From Azadirachta indica (taxonomy: Eukaryota > Streptophyta > Magnoliopsida > Sapindales > Meliaceae): DNA of 64,000 nucleotides. The position numbers were made by a program, and so were the translations under genes. The notes under the pieces were generated by a model. That model ran no database searches. It saw only the letters and a program-made list of their open reading frames with translations, and was not told where the DNA came from. Below are positions 45,967-58,359 of this stretch, in pieces; the stretch's first letter is position 1, and the number at the start of each line of letters is the position of its first letter. Location: NCBI GenBank assembly GCA_022749755.1, contig CM040444.1, positions 8,986,774-9,050,773 of the forward strand. Reading direction: 5' to 3'.

Positions 45967-47096
45967 TCAGGACAAAGTGTAATGATTCTTGCTTTTAATG
46001 GAATTTTCTCCCTAAAAAGAGATTGTGTACTGAATAAAAGTAGGATTGACGTTAAAAAAATAAATAAATATTGAAAACCACCATGAAAGAACAGTGAAGT
46101 TGTTATTTCTGGGAATGTTTATGTTGAAACAAACACTACTAGAATTTTTAAGGTATATTTGTTTTCATTATAAAACAATAAATCCAAATTCGGGGAAAAA
46201 AGTAAAAAGACTAACTTTGGTGATTCGGTTAATGTATTGGGACACTCAATTTCAATTTTAATAGTTCCAAAAAGATATAGAAAAAAAGAAACAATTAACT
46301 TTTTTTTTTAAACCTTTGGAGGTAAAAGAAAGAATATATATCTATTTCTTGGTCCAAATCAAGGGATGTTCATACAAGTTCAATTTCTTTGCATTTACAC
46401 CCGTTTTCATTGTTTTTACCCGACAATTCATAGCAAATTCTGACAGCATCAGCTTTTTATATGTATTCCAAGGACAATTCGATAGTTTCATCAACTTCTG
46501 TTAAATGCATTAATAGAGAGCCGTTTAAGAGGGGATGTGTTTTTCCAAATGTTGTCCAAGTGATAAATCACAATACATAAAGGGAGGAAAGTGATAATCT
46601 CCCTTTTATTAAACACAAAAGTGTTTTGAACAACTAATTATCTTTTAAACACAAGATTATAAATTATTTTTACAAGTTACGGCAATCCAAAACAGAGTCT
46701 TAATCGTAATGCTCATTCTTTCTTTTGAAAATTAAAATGTTATTCTCCGACCGTCAGAAACATTTATTTCATTTGGAATTTGTTTTAATTAAATAGATAT
46801 TTTAAGAAATTGGTCAATATTGTATCTCATGATGTTTGACCAAAGTTGTGATATATTGGAAATGGGTCAAGATTGAATTGACAAAACAGCATGAACAAAT
46901 CAAAGAACACAGAACGAGAGCAAATTTACGACATATATAGATCTGGATCTTCGAACGAACAGGGGACTGCAAAAACCAAGGAAATTAAAAAGAATTTTCA
47001 AGAAAAACAATGGGTTAATAGTTAAGCTCTCTTATTTTTTGTGTGCTTGAGAATGTTACAGTTTGACATCAGTAGAATATATGAAGCTACAAATCT
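45967..47096. other. Intergenic DNA, no gene recognised
   Basis: AT-rich with short frames (46316-46504 +) but no domain. It is the presumed 3' flank of the DUF4220/DUF594 pseudogene. Confidence 0.45.
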
Positions 47097-49097
47097 TCAA
47101 CAAAATAAAAAATCACTAGAATTATTAAAATCACTATTTAATATAGAGCACTTACGAGGCAAAAGCCCATATTGTGAACGTAAGCCAAGATGTGCCGTAA
47201 GAAGGCTAACATGATTGATCAATTCTCCTCCTTTTGTAAGATATTTTCCATGCGCGTTCCATGCGCTATGACTTGCCGCATGTGCCAAGATTTCCACCCA
47301 CACTTCACTTATCATTTCCCACTTTTTTTCGTAGTTCCAATTGGGTTCGAGTGATAGCAGTTTCCGGCTGAGCCAACATCCGGAAAATAAAGCTGAAGGA
47401 GACATCATTGCAGGTTGCTGCATTTTCGAACTATCCATTTCCTGCTCAAGCACAAAACTGCCGAACTTCTCTACCTTTTTCTGACTTAGAAATAAGTTTT
47501 TTTCTAAACTCCAGCTTAAAATCTTCATAGGTATGTCTATACCATGATTCTGACCCTTCAGGCATCAGAGAAGGACGTAAAACTAGAAGATACAACATAG
47601 AGTCTGATAAACATTTGCTAATTTTGCATCCTGGATAAAGTTTATCAGGATTTCCATTGCAATGTTTATCAAGATCGTCGTAATAACAGATATCAGTAGC
47701 AATGTGCCAAGATATAAGGCTACATTCAAACGCTGCTGAGCCTGTTAACCACAGAATATCAGGATCAAGAGTATTATACCTTTCTCGAAGCATATTATCA
47801 CCTCTCTGATCAAGCAACTTTTGACCTGCCGCAGTCAAACAAAAAGGTCGGTGAACTTCTTGTTTGTTAACTTTCTCCATAGCTCTGTGAAGATCAATTC
47901 TTTCAAATCAACACTTACAACTTCCCAAGACAAGTGCCTCCGATTCTTAAACAATTTTTTGCTGCCATGTAACTTCCAAATTCCAGCCCAAGCTGTTGGC
48001 GTTTCAGTTTCTTTGACGCAAAAGTTTATCAGGTTAAACTGTCCCATGTATTCCGACCACCTCTTCTGATTACTCGAACATGGATGAGAAACAGTAGAAT
48101 TAAGCTTGTTTGAGCTTTCGTACAGTCTTGCCCAATCGGAGAAAAAATGTAAGATGAATACGTGTACCTTTAGTGCAACAGTGCCAACGAGCAATAAGTA
48201 AGTTACAACGATATCAACAAGTGGGTATGCATGGATATCAATGGCGATTGAAAACACAATTAATTCATAAACAGAAAAAATTAAGCTAAAGCAACGTAGT
48301 AAAACCCCAGATGGAGAATAAGCCATGTGTGCTTTGGTATAGAGCAAATCGTAAATGAATCAAGTTCAACTTCGACCAAATTGAAAGCATCTTTCGCTGA
48401 CTTGTTCTCTTAAACATTTTGTAGCTATTTTCTTCTTCATCAGAGTGGAGAAGTTGCCCTAAGACGAACAATGCAAATCTCTTGAGTAAAAGGTATGCTT
48501 CAACAAAGGGATTACAGTCCTCCATCTGCCTTAAGTTTGCCTTGATTCTTCCTTTCATGATCGGAGCAAGTTCTGAACTATGAAAATTCTCCTTGCTTGA
48601 AAACCTGAGTACCAAAACCCTCTCCCGTATTTAAGACTTGCAACAATGAAAATTGGAATAGCCATATATGTGAGAGCGGTGTTGCTCCAAAAACGAAGGA
48701 AGACATAAAATGCAACTCCAACTTGAACAAGAAGTGCAAGAAGATGCCTGAGCCAGAGTTCATTGTCTTCTAAAGAGTAAACTACGATAGTATCCGGTCC
48801 TCCGAGGTGCAAGAGTAGGAATGGTGCCCAAAATGCTTGGATTTCACCATTTTGCTTCGAAGATTTCTCTTCATAGTCTCCATCACTAGCGGCCAAGTTG
48901 CCTAGGACAACAGTTGCCACCCAATCTGCTGATAAATATGCTAACCAGACAATGACTCGTAACCAAATTCTTGCTGTGTATTTTCTTCTGGAACCAAATA
49001 TGGTGAGAATTATCTGTTAAAAAAGGCTAACTAAAACCAATATCCGAATTTCCCATCCATTCCATAATCTTCTTACTTTTTCCGGGAAAAGTTGCAT
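47097..49097 (-). pseudogene. DUF4220/DUF594 membrane protein pseudogene (copy 1)
   Basis: This is a plant-specific multi-pass membrane protein family of unknown function. The ATG at 49097 begins MQLFPEKVRRLWNGWEIR; codon 27 is a TAA (49019-49017). Conserved blocks follow: WLAYLSADWVATVVLG, HLGGPDTIVVYSLEDNELW, VYEL..VDIVVTYLLLVGTVAL (membrane segment) and the DUF594 blocks FECSLISWHIATDICYY, SESWYRHTYEDF, KKWEMISEVWVEILAHAASH and HLGLRSQYG. The frame changes near 48630, 48410-48350, 47875 and 47500-47465, so one stop and about four shifts kill it. No introns are evident, as usual for the family. A second copy lies at 60.6-62.5 kb in the same orientation. Confidence 0.92.
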
Positions 49098-50571
49098 TAC
49101 CCTCTTCTTCGAACTGCAAAACGCTGACAGTTTAAGGAAAATAAAACAAATCCATGTCTCGTTTCTTAACTATTCCCCTACAGAAGTTTTTACCAGAACT
49201 CTAATTTGTTGAAAAATTAGTTAGAAAGACTAGATCAGAATTGGCAGAATCTCTTATCATTCGAACATAATTAAATTTTTGAATAATGAAATCTAAATTC
49301 TTATATGTCATATGTACTGGCCTAACCTATTCACATCACATGAATTAAATTCAACGAAAATAAATTTATCTATAGATATAGATATAGAAAACTTGCCGAT
49401 AAAAATTGCAGTTGACACTGTAGAAAGGGAAGATATGCAGGTTTTGATTAGATTTTGTTATGCCAAATTGGTAAAAAATTTCCTCGAACGTTGAAGTGTA
49501 GATCTCCATGAGGATAAATTGGTATTAAAAGTATTCAAATATAAAATAATATATAACGCTATTAGATATTATTTTAATTTTTTTTCATTTTAAATAAAAT
49601 AAAAATAATTAATTGGATGATAGAATAGTATAACAAAAATTTTAAAATTATAAATTTTATTATTTAATAGGCTAATCTTACTGTTATTTCTGATCTTCAA
49701 TAATACTTAAAAAATATAGTATTATTTAGAATATTAAATAATTATTTTTGAATTATAATATTTTTATATTAATATGTTCACATACAACAGTTTGACTCTT
49801 CAGATGGAGCTGCCAAAAACTGATTTTCTTTTTACGAAAAAGGTATAATAAAATAAGACTGGAGGTAGAATACTGCTAGTTTTGAGGTACGATATATGCA
49901 TGTGGAGGTGATGCTTCCAAGAAACCCTTGGGCAGTGATTAATTATAATTTATTAATAAATTCCAAAAATAATAAAAATTATGATAAAGATATGACATAA
50001 TAAAAATTAAATTCTTAATCATATATAGTTTTGTAATATATATTTGTCAGGATGATGAACAAAATGACCATATTATCCATCTTTTAATCAATGTCCCTAA
50101 AAAATTGTTGTATAGAAACTATTTCTAAATTATAATAAAGCGTAAGAGCCGGCTCCATTAAATCTTTCCACTAGAATCATACTTGTAGAGAAGTTTGAAA
50201 ACAAAATCGGAAACAAAACAAGATACAAAGTTTTAGGTATGAGAACATAGACAAATGAGCCCCACTTTTTAGACGAATTTTGGCAGTTTATACGTTTAGT
50301 TAAACTGTACAGTATTTGAATCAAAAGGAAATTACTCCATTAATCACACAATTACATTGTTATTTGCTTTCCTTTATTGATCATTCATCCTTGAATATGC
50401 ATGAGCACTGTGGAAGAAAGAAATCTATTACCTATTTTCTTATGTATTAGAGCCAAATTTCGGACCCTACATCGGAGATGGCTTTAGAGCACAAGCTTCC
50501 ACTGGGTGCTCTTACGCAAATTTAGATAATATGAATAAGCAAAATACAGTATAAAAAATTCCAAGTAGTAT
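49098..50571. other. Upstream flank of DUF4220 copy 1, AT-rich
   Basis: No gene is supported. A polyA/T-rich stretch occurs at 49530-49780. It could contain the former promoter. Confidence 0.4.
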
Positions 50572-50618
50572 GCCAGAGTTCGTTGTCTACTAAAGGGTAA
50601 ACTATGATAGTATCTGGA
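50572..50618 (-). pseudogene. DUF4220 fragment (third copy), cut by an LTR-like sequence
   Basis: About 47 bp match the part of copy 1 at 48746-48796 that encodes DTIVVYSLEDNELW, with a few substitutions. The match stops exactly where TGTAGGACAA begins (50619), which looks like an LTR edge. Confidence 0.6.
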
Positions 50619-51640
50619 TGTAGGACAATAATTAGGGTTCGAATAAATTATAAAGCTTATTTTAAATCATATTTTGATTTATTATCTTGTTAGAATTTTT
50701 ATTTGATTTTATTATTTAAATAAAACTTTAATTCATTATTTAATTATATTTAAATTTAAATCCCTTACTCATACGGAATTCTTTTTTTAAGAGTAGAAGA
50801 TATATACTAGTATAAATAAGTGATATTATTGATTAGCTTTCATTACTTCAATCAATAATATTTTTTTCAATTATTTTTTGTATGAATTATTTATCTTTCC
50901 TTGTAGGTTATTTATCGTTTTACTCTTTGAATATTTAAAATTATGCTAAAATAAAGCACACTATATTAAGTAATATCTAAATCTATCTCTGTACCAAATA
51001 AATCTTTCCTCCAAACCTGATCACAACCAAACAAAGTCATTACATCAACCACTACATCTGCCATACCCATAGGCCATTCTTTCAAAAAAAAAAAATAAAA
51101 AATGAAACCAAACCCAAAAAACTAGAAATAAAGAATAGAAAAAACAAAAAAAAATCGGCCGTCCAAAACAGTCACATTGTCACAAAGTATTGTTCGTTCA
51201 TCACTATTCAATGATTCAAGACCACCATTAGAATCAGAAGATGTCGGCAATCTTAGCCAGACATATTTGCTGCCTTTCTGCCACTAGAAAACACCATAGA
51301 AGTTGTTGAAGATTCGCACGCCACCACAGCCGTTGACCGCACACCAAACAACTCAATGACTGCCGCCTTTTTATCTTACACATCTTCCACCATCATTCGT
51401 TGCTCCAATCGTGGAGATCGGATATTGAATAACATGGTAAATGCCACTTTATTAAGAGTTTCTTGACGAAACTACCACAGTTCACGCTAGTCCAAGACTA
51501 TCATCGTGTTCCTCACAGTCAAATCTTCTATATTTGACTATCCCTAAGTTTTTACAGCCGCCTTCGCTAGACAATTTTGCCCTCCTTCTAATCTTTGAAA
51601 ATTTTCAAAAGAAAAGAAGAGATAGAAATGAAAAAGCATT
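50619..51640. mobile_element. LTR-like sequence starting TGTAGGACAA, partial
   Basis: It starts TG at the point where DUF4220 homology ends and has an AT-rich, TATA-containing body (TATAAATAAG at about 50811). No second LTR was found in the window, so the element is truncated or a solo fragment. The right border is not defined; 51040-51600 is less AT-rich and unassigned. Confidence 0.35.
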
Positions 51641-51990
51641 AGTTTGGACTATTGCAAACAATGAATATTTGACAGCTTTTCACTGATCTTCCATGCCTTA
51701 ATGGAATTGTTTATGGTATGGAGAATGTCTTTAATTAGATTTTTACCATTGATAGTATTACTGAAAAAGATCCTATTTGTTATGCATTATACAAGTTGGA
51801 TGGATTTGCAACTGGATAGTGGAGACAATTTTTAGTAGAATGACTTTAGCAAGAGAAAGAAAAAGTTTCAAAGATTCTTCATCCCTCAATATTATGCTAA
51901 CATGCTACAAGATCAATATGAGAATTGTCAACAAAGTAAAAGAATGATTGAAGAATATGCTTGTGGAATTCAAGAATAAAAAAGTACCCA
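51641..51990 (+). pseudogene. Gypsy-type gag fragment
   Basis: Shifting frames give KDPICYALYKLDGFATG, then FFIPQYYANMLQDQYENCQQSKRMIEEYA, a pattern like the core of plant gypsy Gag (W-x-F-L ... F-x-P-x-Y ... Y-x-x-L/C-x-Q-G). Only this piece remains and stops interrupt it. Confidence 0.5.
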
Positions 51991-52142
51991 TCTATTGCAA
52001 TTGTCATATAATTCTATGCAATAAGATTTAATAAAGAATAAATACCACATCCAATCATCTCATGATATAATTATAACATGTCAAGCATAAAAAATAAACT
52101 ATTGAAAACAATACCTCCAAGCTTTCTACTGGAGAAACCTTA

Positions 52143-53541
52143 CCCTAATACCAATTATTGAAACTCGAAGGGATATTTGGATCAAATTCAAAGCAAACGT
52201 ATCACAAGATTAGCACTTCGCGGACATAGTTTTAAAAAAATATTGGATCTTTATGCCTTCTCACTGACTTAGATTCCTAAGTATGTCTGCTTCTTTGTGT
52301 AAGAGCTTGATGTCTGGGCATCAATTGCAAAAACTTGACTCAAAGAAAAGAATGGTTAGGATGAACATAGGAAACCAAGAACAACTAGTGTGCTCTCTTC
52401 TTCCCCTAGTACACACTTTACCTGTTCTACTAAACTTTAATCCTAACATGAATTAGACTTGGGCTTTTAGGCTTAGATTAAACCAATTCAACTTAAGCCC
52501 ATTTATTTAGTTAATCTCATTTTATTTGTTATAGCTTATAAAATTGCAGCTACTCAATAGACCTTGATAGACATATTTAATTATAAGTTATAATAGACTT
52601 TTCCTAGTACCCAATTATCTTATAATTGTATTGGGTTTTGCCTATTAACTTTGATCCATTCTATTAAAGGCCAAAAGTTATACCATTAAATTGAATATTT
52701 AGAAAGTTTGATAATTTAATGCAATTATATTTTTTCTTAAAACTTTATCCTTTAAGCAATAGGTTACCATAACTATCCTTCATAGAATACCAATAAGTGA
52801 AATTATGTATAATTTACCATTTTACCATTCCACTTGAATCTTAATTCTTTGATCACAGTTTTACATCATTTAATTGGGTTAACATTTATTAGAATAAATC
52901 TTAATTTAGTGAACTCTTTCGATAAACACTCAGTTAAGATTTTCCTAACTAAAATCTTGTAAAACCATGAAGGTGATATTCTACATTCTTTTGGGAGTTA
53001 TGAATTCCATATCTATAAAATAGTTTCTACTAACATATGGATCTTACAATCTCAATTAGCCAATATATTGATCGTTAATCTAATGGTGTCACTTGCTATT
53101 ATAGTCAAAGACTATAACCTATATACTAGAGATACACAACCTAATCAAGATTTAGGTAAAGATGCCATAGTGCTCGAGTATAGAGGTTTACATTCGGTTC
53201 CTGTATTTCCACCAAATAATTTAAACCGTTATGTGGTCAACTTTAGCGCATTCTAATAATACACTATTGCCTTTGTCTTCAAATCACTACTTTAAATGGT
53301 TAGAGACTCACCATTTCCTCATTGAAGACAAGTTCATAGGTTGTGAACTAATTTTGAGTTATGATTAAGTTCTATGCCTTGTATATATCTCATATGTATA
53401 GAACTTTATCAAAGTATAAATTCTGGAGCCTTTTAGTTATTGATATAATCACATTTGAGTTTGAATAAATAACAACTTTATTTATTATCAATGTTTAAAT
53501 TACAGAAATTTATCCAAATCTTAGGGCACTATTCTAAACTA
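52143..53541 (-). repeat. Copia-type LTR with adjacent primer site, partial element
   Basis: The minus strand begins near 53541 with TTTAGAATAGTGCCCTAAG, an LTR start known from plant copia elements, and runs about 1.4 kb to a tRNA-Met-like primer site TGGTATTAGGG (52153-52143). Beyond the primer site no gag-pol is recognisable, so it is an LTR plus a few bases of interior. Confidence 0.45.
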
Positions 53542-54000
53542 GTTATTGATACTAATTTTATGTGAGCAAACAATTAATAACATAAAAGAAGTCCAACCAA
53601 TCTTGATGCAAAAGTTTCACTAACATCGTGATATAAAAGTCTCAATAAGGTAGTGATATCAAAGTCTTAAGATATCATGGTACAGTAAGTACTAATACTT
53701 TTATTGTGATACTAATTTTATTGTCATTATTTAGTGTTTGGAGCATTCTCGATACTTTAAACATGTGTCAGTAAAACATATCACTAATTCTAAGTTAGTA
53801 TCGGTGATGATTGAATTTATAGTAGTGATTGGCTTTAACAAAAATTTCACTAACAAAAATGACTTAAATGGGATGGCATGATTAGATAAACGTTCTAACG
53901 GATGAGATTAAATGTCATTCTAACCCTAATGATTGAAATATAAGTGTTAAGATAATAATTCCACGAGATGCAAAACGAAAAGAGAAAATTTTATTGAATG

Positions 54001-54924
54001 AAATATAAAACACATGATAAAGAGTAAATGAAACCCTTTTAGAAGACAAAATAGTCCCAAAACCTTAAAACTACCCTTATTAGTATGTGCTTAAGGTTGT
54101 TTCAAGAAACCTACGAACAAAACAAAGCCTTCTTATTTTCTGGAGAGAGAAAATGTGATATGACTTATGCTTGTTGAGAGAGAAAGCAAAGTGAGCTAAA
54201 GATCAAAGAGAAGAGAGATGCTTTATTTAGAGATAAGTGCCTTTATATATCATACCTTTGTTCACTTGTGGCAGATTGGAAAAACTTGCCCTAGTTTTCC
54301 ACCTTTCTTCTTCCCACAGTTATATAATTTAAAACCTTAGCTTGTAGCTAAAATTAAGGACACGTGGTGAGCTGGAATTGATTTTCATAACTTTATCCAA
54401 AATTATATACCATGTGGTGTGACTTGAATTGGGTAGGAGATTACCTCATCCATTATGTACACATGGAAGAAGTTATTTTTTTTTTTTATTTGTGGTCGCC
54501 CAAATACTGTTAACATCAAGTAGGATCTACTCTTCACTTCCTAGGAGTTGAAATGTCTCTAACGGTCAGGCAGCTACCTGGTACTGTTGTAGTGACGACA
54601 TCAGGTGGTCCCTTTAAGTGATCTGTAAACATAGGAAAGCTTTTATAATTTTTTAATGGAGACCCAAGAGACCGAATTTCTTAATTCTAGGGATAATATC
54701 AAAGTATAGTCCACTCACTTTATCTTTTCCATTGTGGACCATTGGTTATAGCCACGTGGCACCTTTCATGTGAATACCCTTTAACTTTCTTAGTTATGAT
54801 CTCGTCTCAGCAAACATCCCTCGTCAAGTAAGTTTCGACATGAGCAGACTGTCCCATGGGTATCAACTAAGGCTCTGTGGACTTATGTACTTCCACATGG
54901 TTAGACCATTTTTACCCCATAACA
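54001..54924 (-). repeat. 5' portion of gypsy LTR, inverted relative to its element
   Basis: Its reverse complement starts TGTTATGGGGTAAAAATGG (54924) and matches the right LTR from 58360 to about 59277, including GTTAAAGGGTATTCACAT, CCAGGTAGC and CTAAAAGGG blocks. The rest of this LTR is found in direct orientation at 55497-55868, so the left LTR was split by an inversion. Confidence 0.72.
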
Positions 54925-55496
54925 ATATCTTAGAAGACATATAAACATTCCTTGCTTTCTCTTTTATAATACATCATAATCAATTGTTAATTTACATTAT
55001 GATCATCCAAATTAGAAAATGAGTTTTTCGATCTTTTTCATTTATAGTTATTAATGACATTTCTAGTTATTAATGATATCTCTATTTAATACTTTTAATT
55101 ATATTTTTATTTGATGCTAAGAAAAAACAGAATTTAAGGACCTTTTATTTGTAACATTTCACATATATATAAAAATTCTAGCTGAAATAATAATTTCAAT
55201 GTTGACAAAATAATTGATATTTGCAACTTATTCTCTTTAAAGAGATTAAATCTAAGTAGAAACAAGTGTATTATTTCACTACCTAGAACCATCAAGAACC
55301 ACAACATAAAAAATTTAAAGAACTCATAATAATTAAAGACCAAAGTCTACCTATTATGTTCTCTAAATATACCTAAGTATCATAATTTTATGTGTCAAGA
55401 TCAACCCTTGTATCGTTGAATTCCTTATTTAAAGTGCAATTGATAAAAGTAGATTGACAAATGTATTTTGTGATTATTCAAGGTTTGATGATGTTT
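54925..55496. other. Spacer between the inverted and direct halves of the left LTR
   Basis: Non-coding and AT-rich. If the inversion model is right, this is the original upstream flank of the element, now reversed. Confidence 0.4.
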
Positions 55497-55868
55497 GTAT
55501 TTGTTTTCCTCCTTTTAAGCCGTAAAAGTCAACCTTATAATTCACTCCTTCAAGCTATTGACTTGAGCATCGAATTGGGCTTGCAAGAAAACCTTCAATG
55601 TTCCTCTTTTGATTGTGGTTTTTGCTGTACGATGAAGTTTCTATCTTCGATTCAAGGTCAGAAAGGGATACGAGGTGAAGAAGTGTATGATAATTCCGTA
55701 AGTGGCTTTGCGGAATATAGGAAAACACTTCGAAGACCTCCTCGAGTTAGAAAAAGGTTAGGTTGAGTGCAGAATACTGACCTTAGACTATTAACTAGGC
55801 ATTGATATTCACCTCGAACACCAAATCACCCAATACTTCATTTCACTGAGGTTGCATATTTTACTACA
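55497..55868 (+). repeat. 3' portion of left gypsy LTR (direct)
   Basis: It matches 59320-59670 in direct orientation (blocks ATTCACT, TTTTTGCTGTA, GAATATAG.AAA.CACTTCGA, CACCAAATCACC) and ends ATTTTACTACA just before a primer-site-like TGGTGTCATCTATTGG. Confidence 0.75.
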
Positions 55869-58359
55869 TCAATAGTGGTGTCATCTATTGGACGCTGCAC
55901 GAAAAGTCTTGCTACAACTTATGTACTCGCTAAAAAGTCAAATGCCTGACTTTGAGGCTCCGAGAATGACTATAAGAGATTACACAAGAGCCAAGCCAAA
56001 GCAGTCACTTGTCTCAAAACTTATCTCAAGATGAATATGCAAAATGCCAGAATGAAAGAGCATTAGAGGCAGGTTCCAACAGGAAGGGAAAAGAGAAAGC
56101 TACCACCAATCAGGATTTGAAAGCAAAGAAAGCTAAGGAATTAAGAGAGCTATCTGAAACCAGGTCACATTTTTAGTAGTCATAAAGTACCTGTGTGACA
56201 ACCTAAGCATACCTCCACATTCACCACAAGGCCAAGAAAACTAGCTATAGAATTAACTTGGTACCAACCCAGATTAGGTGGGACCACTTACACCTAATTA
56301 GCAGGAAGGCCAACTAGAGCCTTCCTAACTTAGGATACACTTGCACGAACCACTGAGAAGTTAAAACAATGACCAAAGATCAACTACTAGCAATAAGCTT
56401 AAAGGTCATAAGAGCTAGTTTAATGGGTTTATCTATGATGATCTGAGATACACCCTAATGATACTGCCTCCAAAAGACGTGGCTTTATCTGCCATTACCA
56501 AGGCGCAAACTCACCTCAGTAAGGAAAAGTCCCACTTTATCAAGGATACACATTTGCACCAGTGTTATATTAAAGCCCACCTTAGCAAAATCTTTCTCAC
56601 TTCATCAGGGAAACCTATTTGTACCAATGCCATATAGGCACCTACCTCAGCAAGGATCTTTTCTACTTCATCTGAGGATACCATTTATGCCGATGTCATA
56701 AAGATACCTGCCTTAGTTAGAACCAGTGTTACCTAGGCTCCCACCTGCACTATCAAATGAACTATCCAGTTGGCCAAGGAAGAAGGGAGGATTTTCCTTT
56801 ACATCAGTGTTACCTTAAAAAACTTTAAAGAAGCAGATTTTCTATATCATTAAACATAAAAGTCTTTTGACAAGACCTCGTGAGGAAACAATTCCACTTG
56901 AGATCCAGAACTTATGGATAAATTTTTGCTTCAAGTTTGAGAGAAACTCTAAGGAGAAAGATAACTTGAAGACATCAAAGAAAGACAAGGAGGGGTCAGT
57001 TAGGATCCTAGGTGACTAAGGACAGTAACTTCGTCTACATCATCAATGAGAGACCTACCTTAACTAGGATCTCTCTAATAAAGCAACAAAGAAACATTCT
57101 CGTGATCTTACCTTAGGTCACAACAATCATAAAGTCAAACTTCAAAAAGGACATCCAAGATGACCTCTACTTAAACCTTGCTTACCAAGAAAGATACAAG
57201 ATGTAGTTTACTCACATGATAATGCCTTAGTCACCACTATGAAGATGGTTAGCAAAAATTTAGTTAGAATCATACTTAACACAAGAATCTCCTTAGACAT
57301 CTTGTTTAAGGAAGCTTTTGACAAGCTAGATTCGATATTAGTTAGGATACAGCGAGTCATCACCCTTCTCAATGGGTTCGCTAAAGACTAGTTGAAGTTG
57401 TGCGGTAGCATCACTTATCAGTGACAGTTGGAGAAAACCCTGCTTGACTGGTCACTATGGTTGATTTTATAGTTGTAGACCACTTAAGTTCTTACAACAT
57501 CATATTGAAGTGGCCTTTCTTTATAGCTACCAAGGGGTTGTATCTATACACAACTTGAAGATGAAGTTTCTTCTTAAAGATTAAGATGGGGTTATCAAGA
57601 GAGATCAACTGGCTGCCTCGTTATGCCGCCTCTGTCAAGATAAGGTGTTATGCTGCTTCTGTTGAAAGATGCCATCAGATTTCTATCCTTGACTTGAGAA
57701 TACCTAAAGTTGAATGACGAGGTAAGCTCATAGAAGAGTTGAAGATAGACCACATTAGTAAAGATGAGCCAACTAGGACAATCAAGGTGGGATCCCAGCT
57801 CACCGCAAAGAGAAATCATAGTGACATGCCCAATACTAACCTTAATCTCATTGTCTATCTACTTAGTATAGATCTTACTCACTGACTGATTTAACCAAAG
57901 CAACGACCTCTTAATCATGAACCCTATGGTGTGACTAGATAAAGAAGTACTGTAACAATTCAACCAGAGCTTAGGTTTCACAAAATTGCTACACATCAAG
58001 CAGGGAATGCTTCTTAGACCAAGAAGGATACTTTCTTTATACTACACTATGAGTACTTGTTCGACATGGTATATTCGACACAATGAATTTGAATTAATAA
58101 ATTTGACACAATATATTCAACATGATTAGTTTTACATGATATATTTAATAGGAAGAATTTGACATGAACATTGTTCGACATGAATATGTGTTCTATGCCT
58201 CTTGATTCACCTAAGTGAGGTGTTCGAATGTGCATTCGTCCTAAGTGGCAAGAGTAAGACCATATGAGAGGGAAGAAGTGAGCCTCGACAAAGACAAGGA
58301 GCACATGAAAGCTTCTAACACCTTCACCTCTTTCTCAGCCCTTGAAAATTGGAGACCTC
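55869..58359 (+). pseudogene. Gypsy element interior: gag and protease remnants, no reverse transcriptase
   Basis: After the primer-like TGGTGTCATCTATTGG, gag-like sequence is broken by many stops. From about 57205 the frame gives HDNALVTTMKMVSKNLVRI and LDILFKEAFDKLDSI, a plant Ty3 retropepsin block whose usual D-T-G-S is N-T-R-I here. VDFIVVDHLSSYNI-like and LKMKFLL-like blocks follow to about 57590. No RT, RNase H or integrase is visible before the right LTR, so this is a gag-protease-only (non-autonomous) element, or one whose pol was deleted. Confidence 0.65.

Noticed and set aside
53287..53829. Small CACTA-like MITE suggested by CACTACT and TATAGTAGTG
   Set aside because: Inner ends do not match well and the flanking trinucleotides differ; much of the interval is better explained as a copia LTR.
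55461..55766. 101-codon plus-strand ORF as a gene
   Set aside because: It lies in the direct part of the left gypsy LTR and has a diverged, stop-containing counterpart at 59320-59670.
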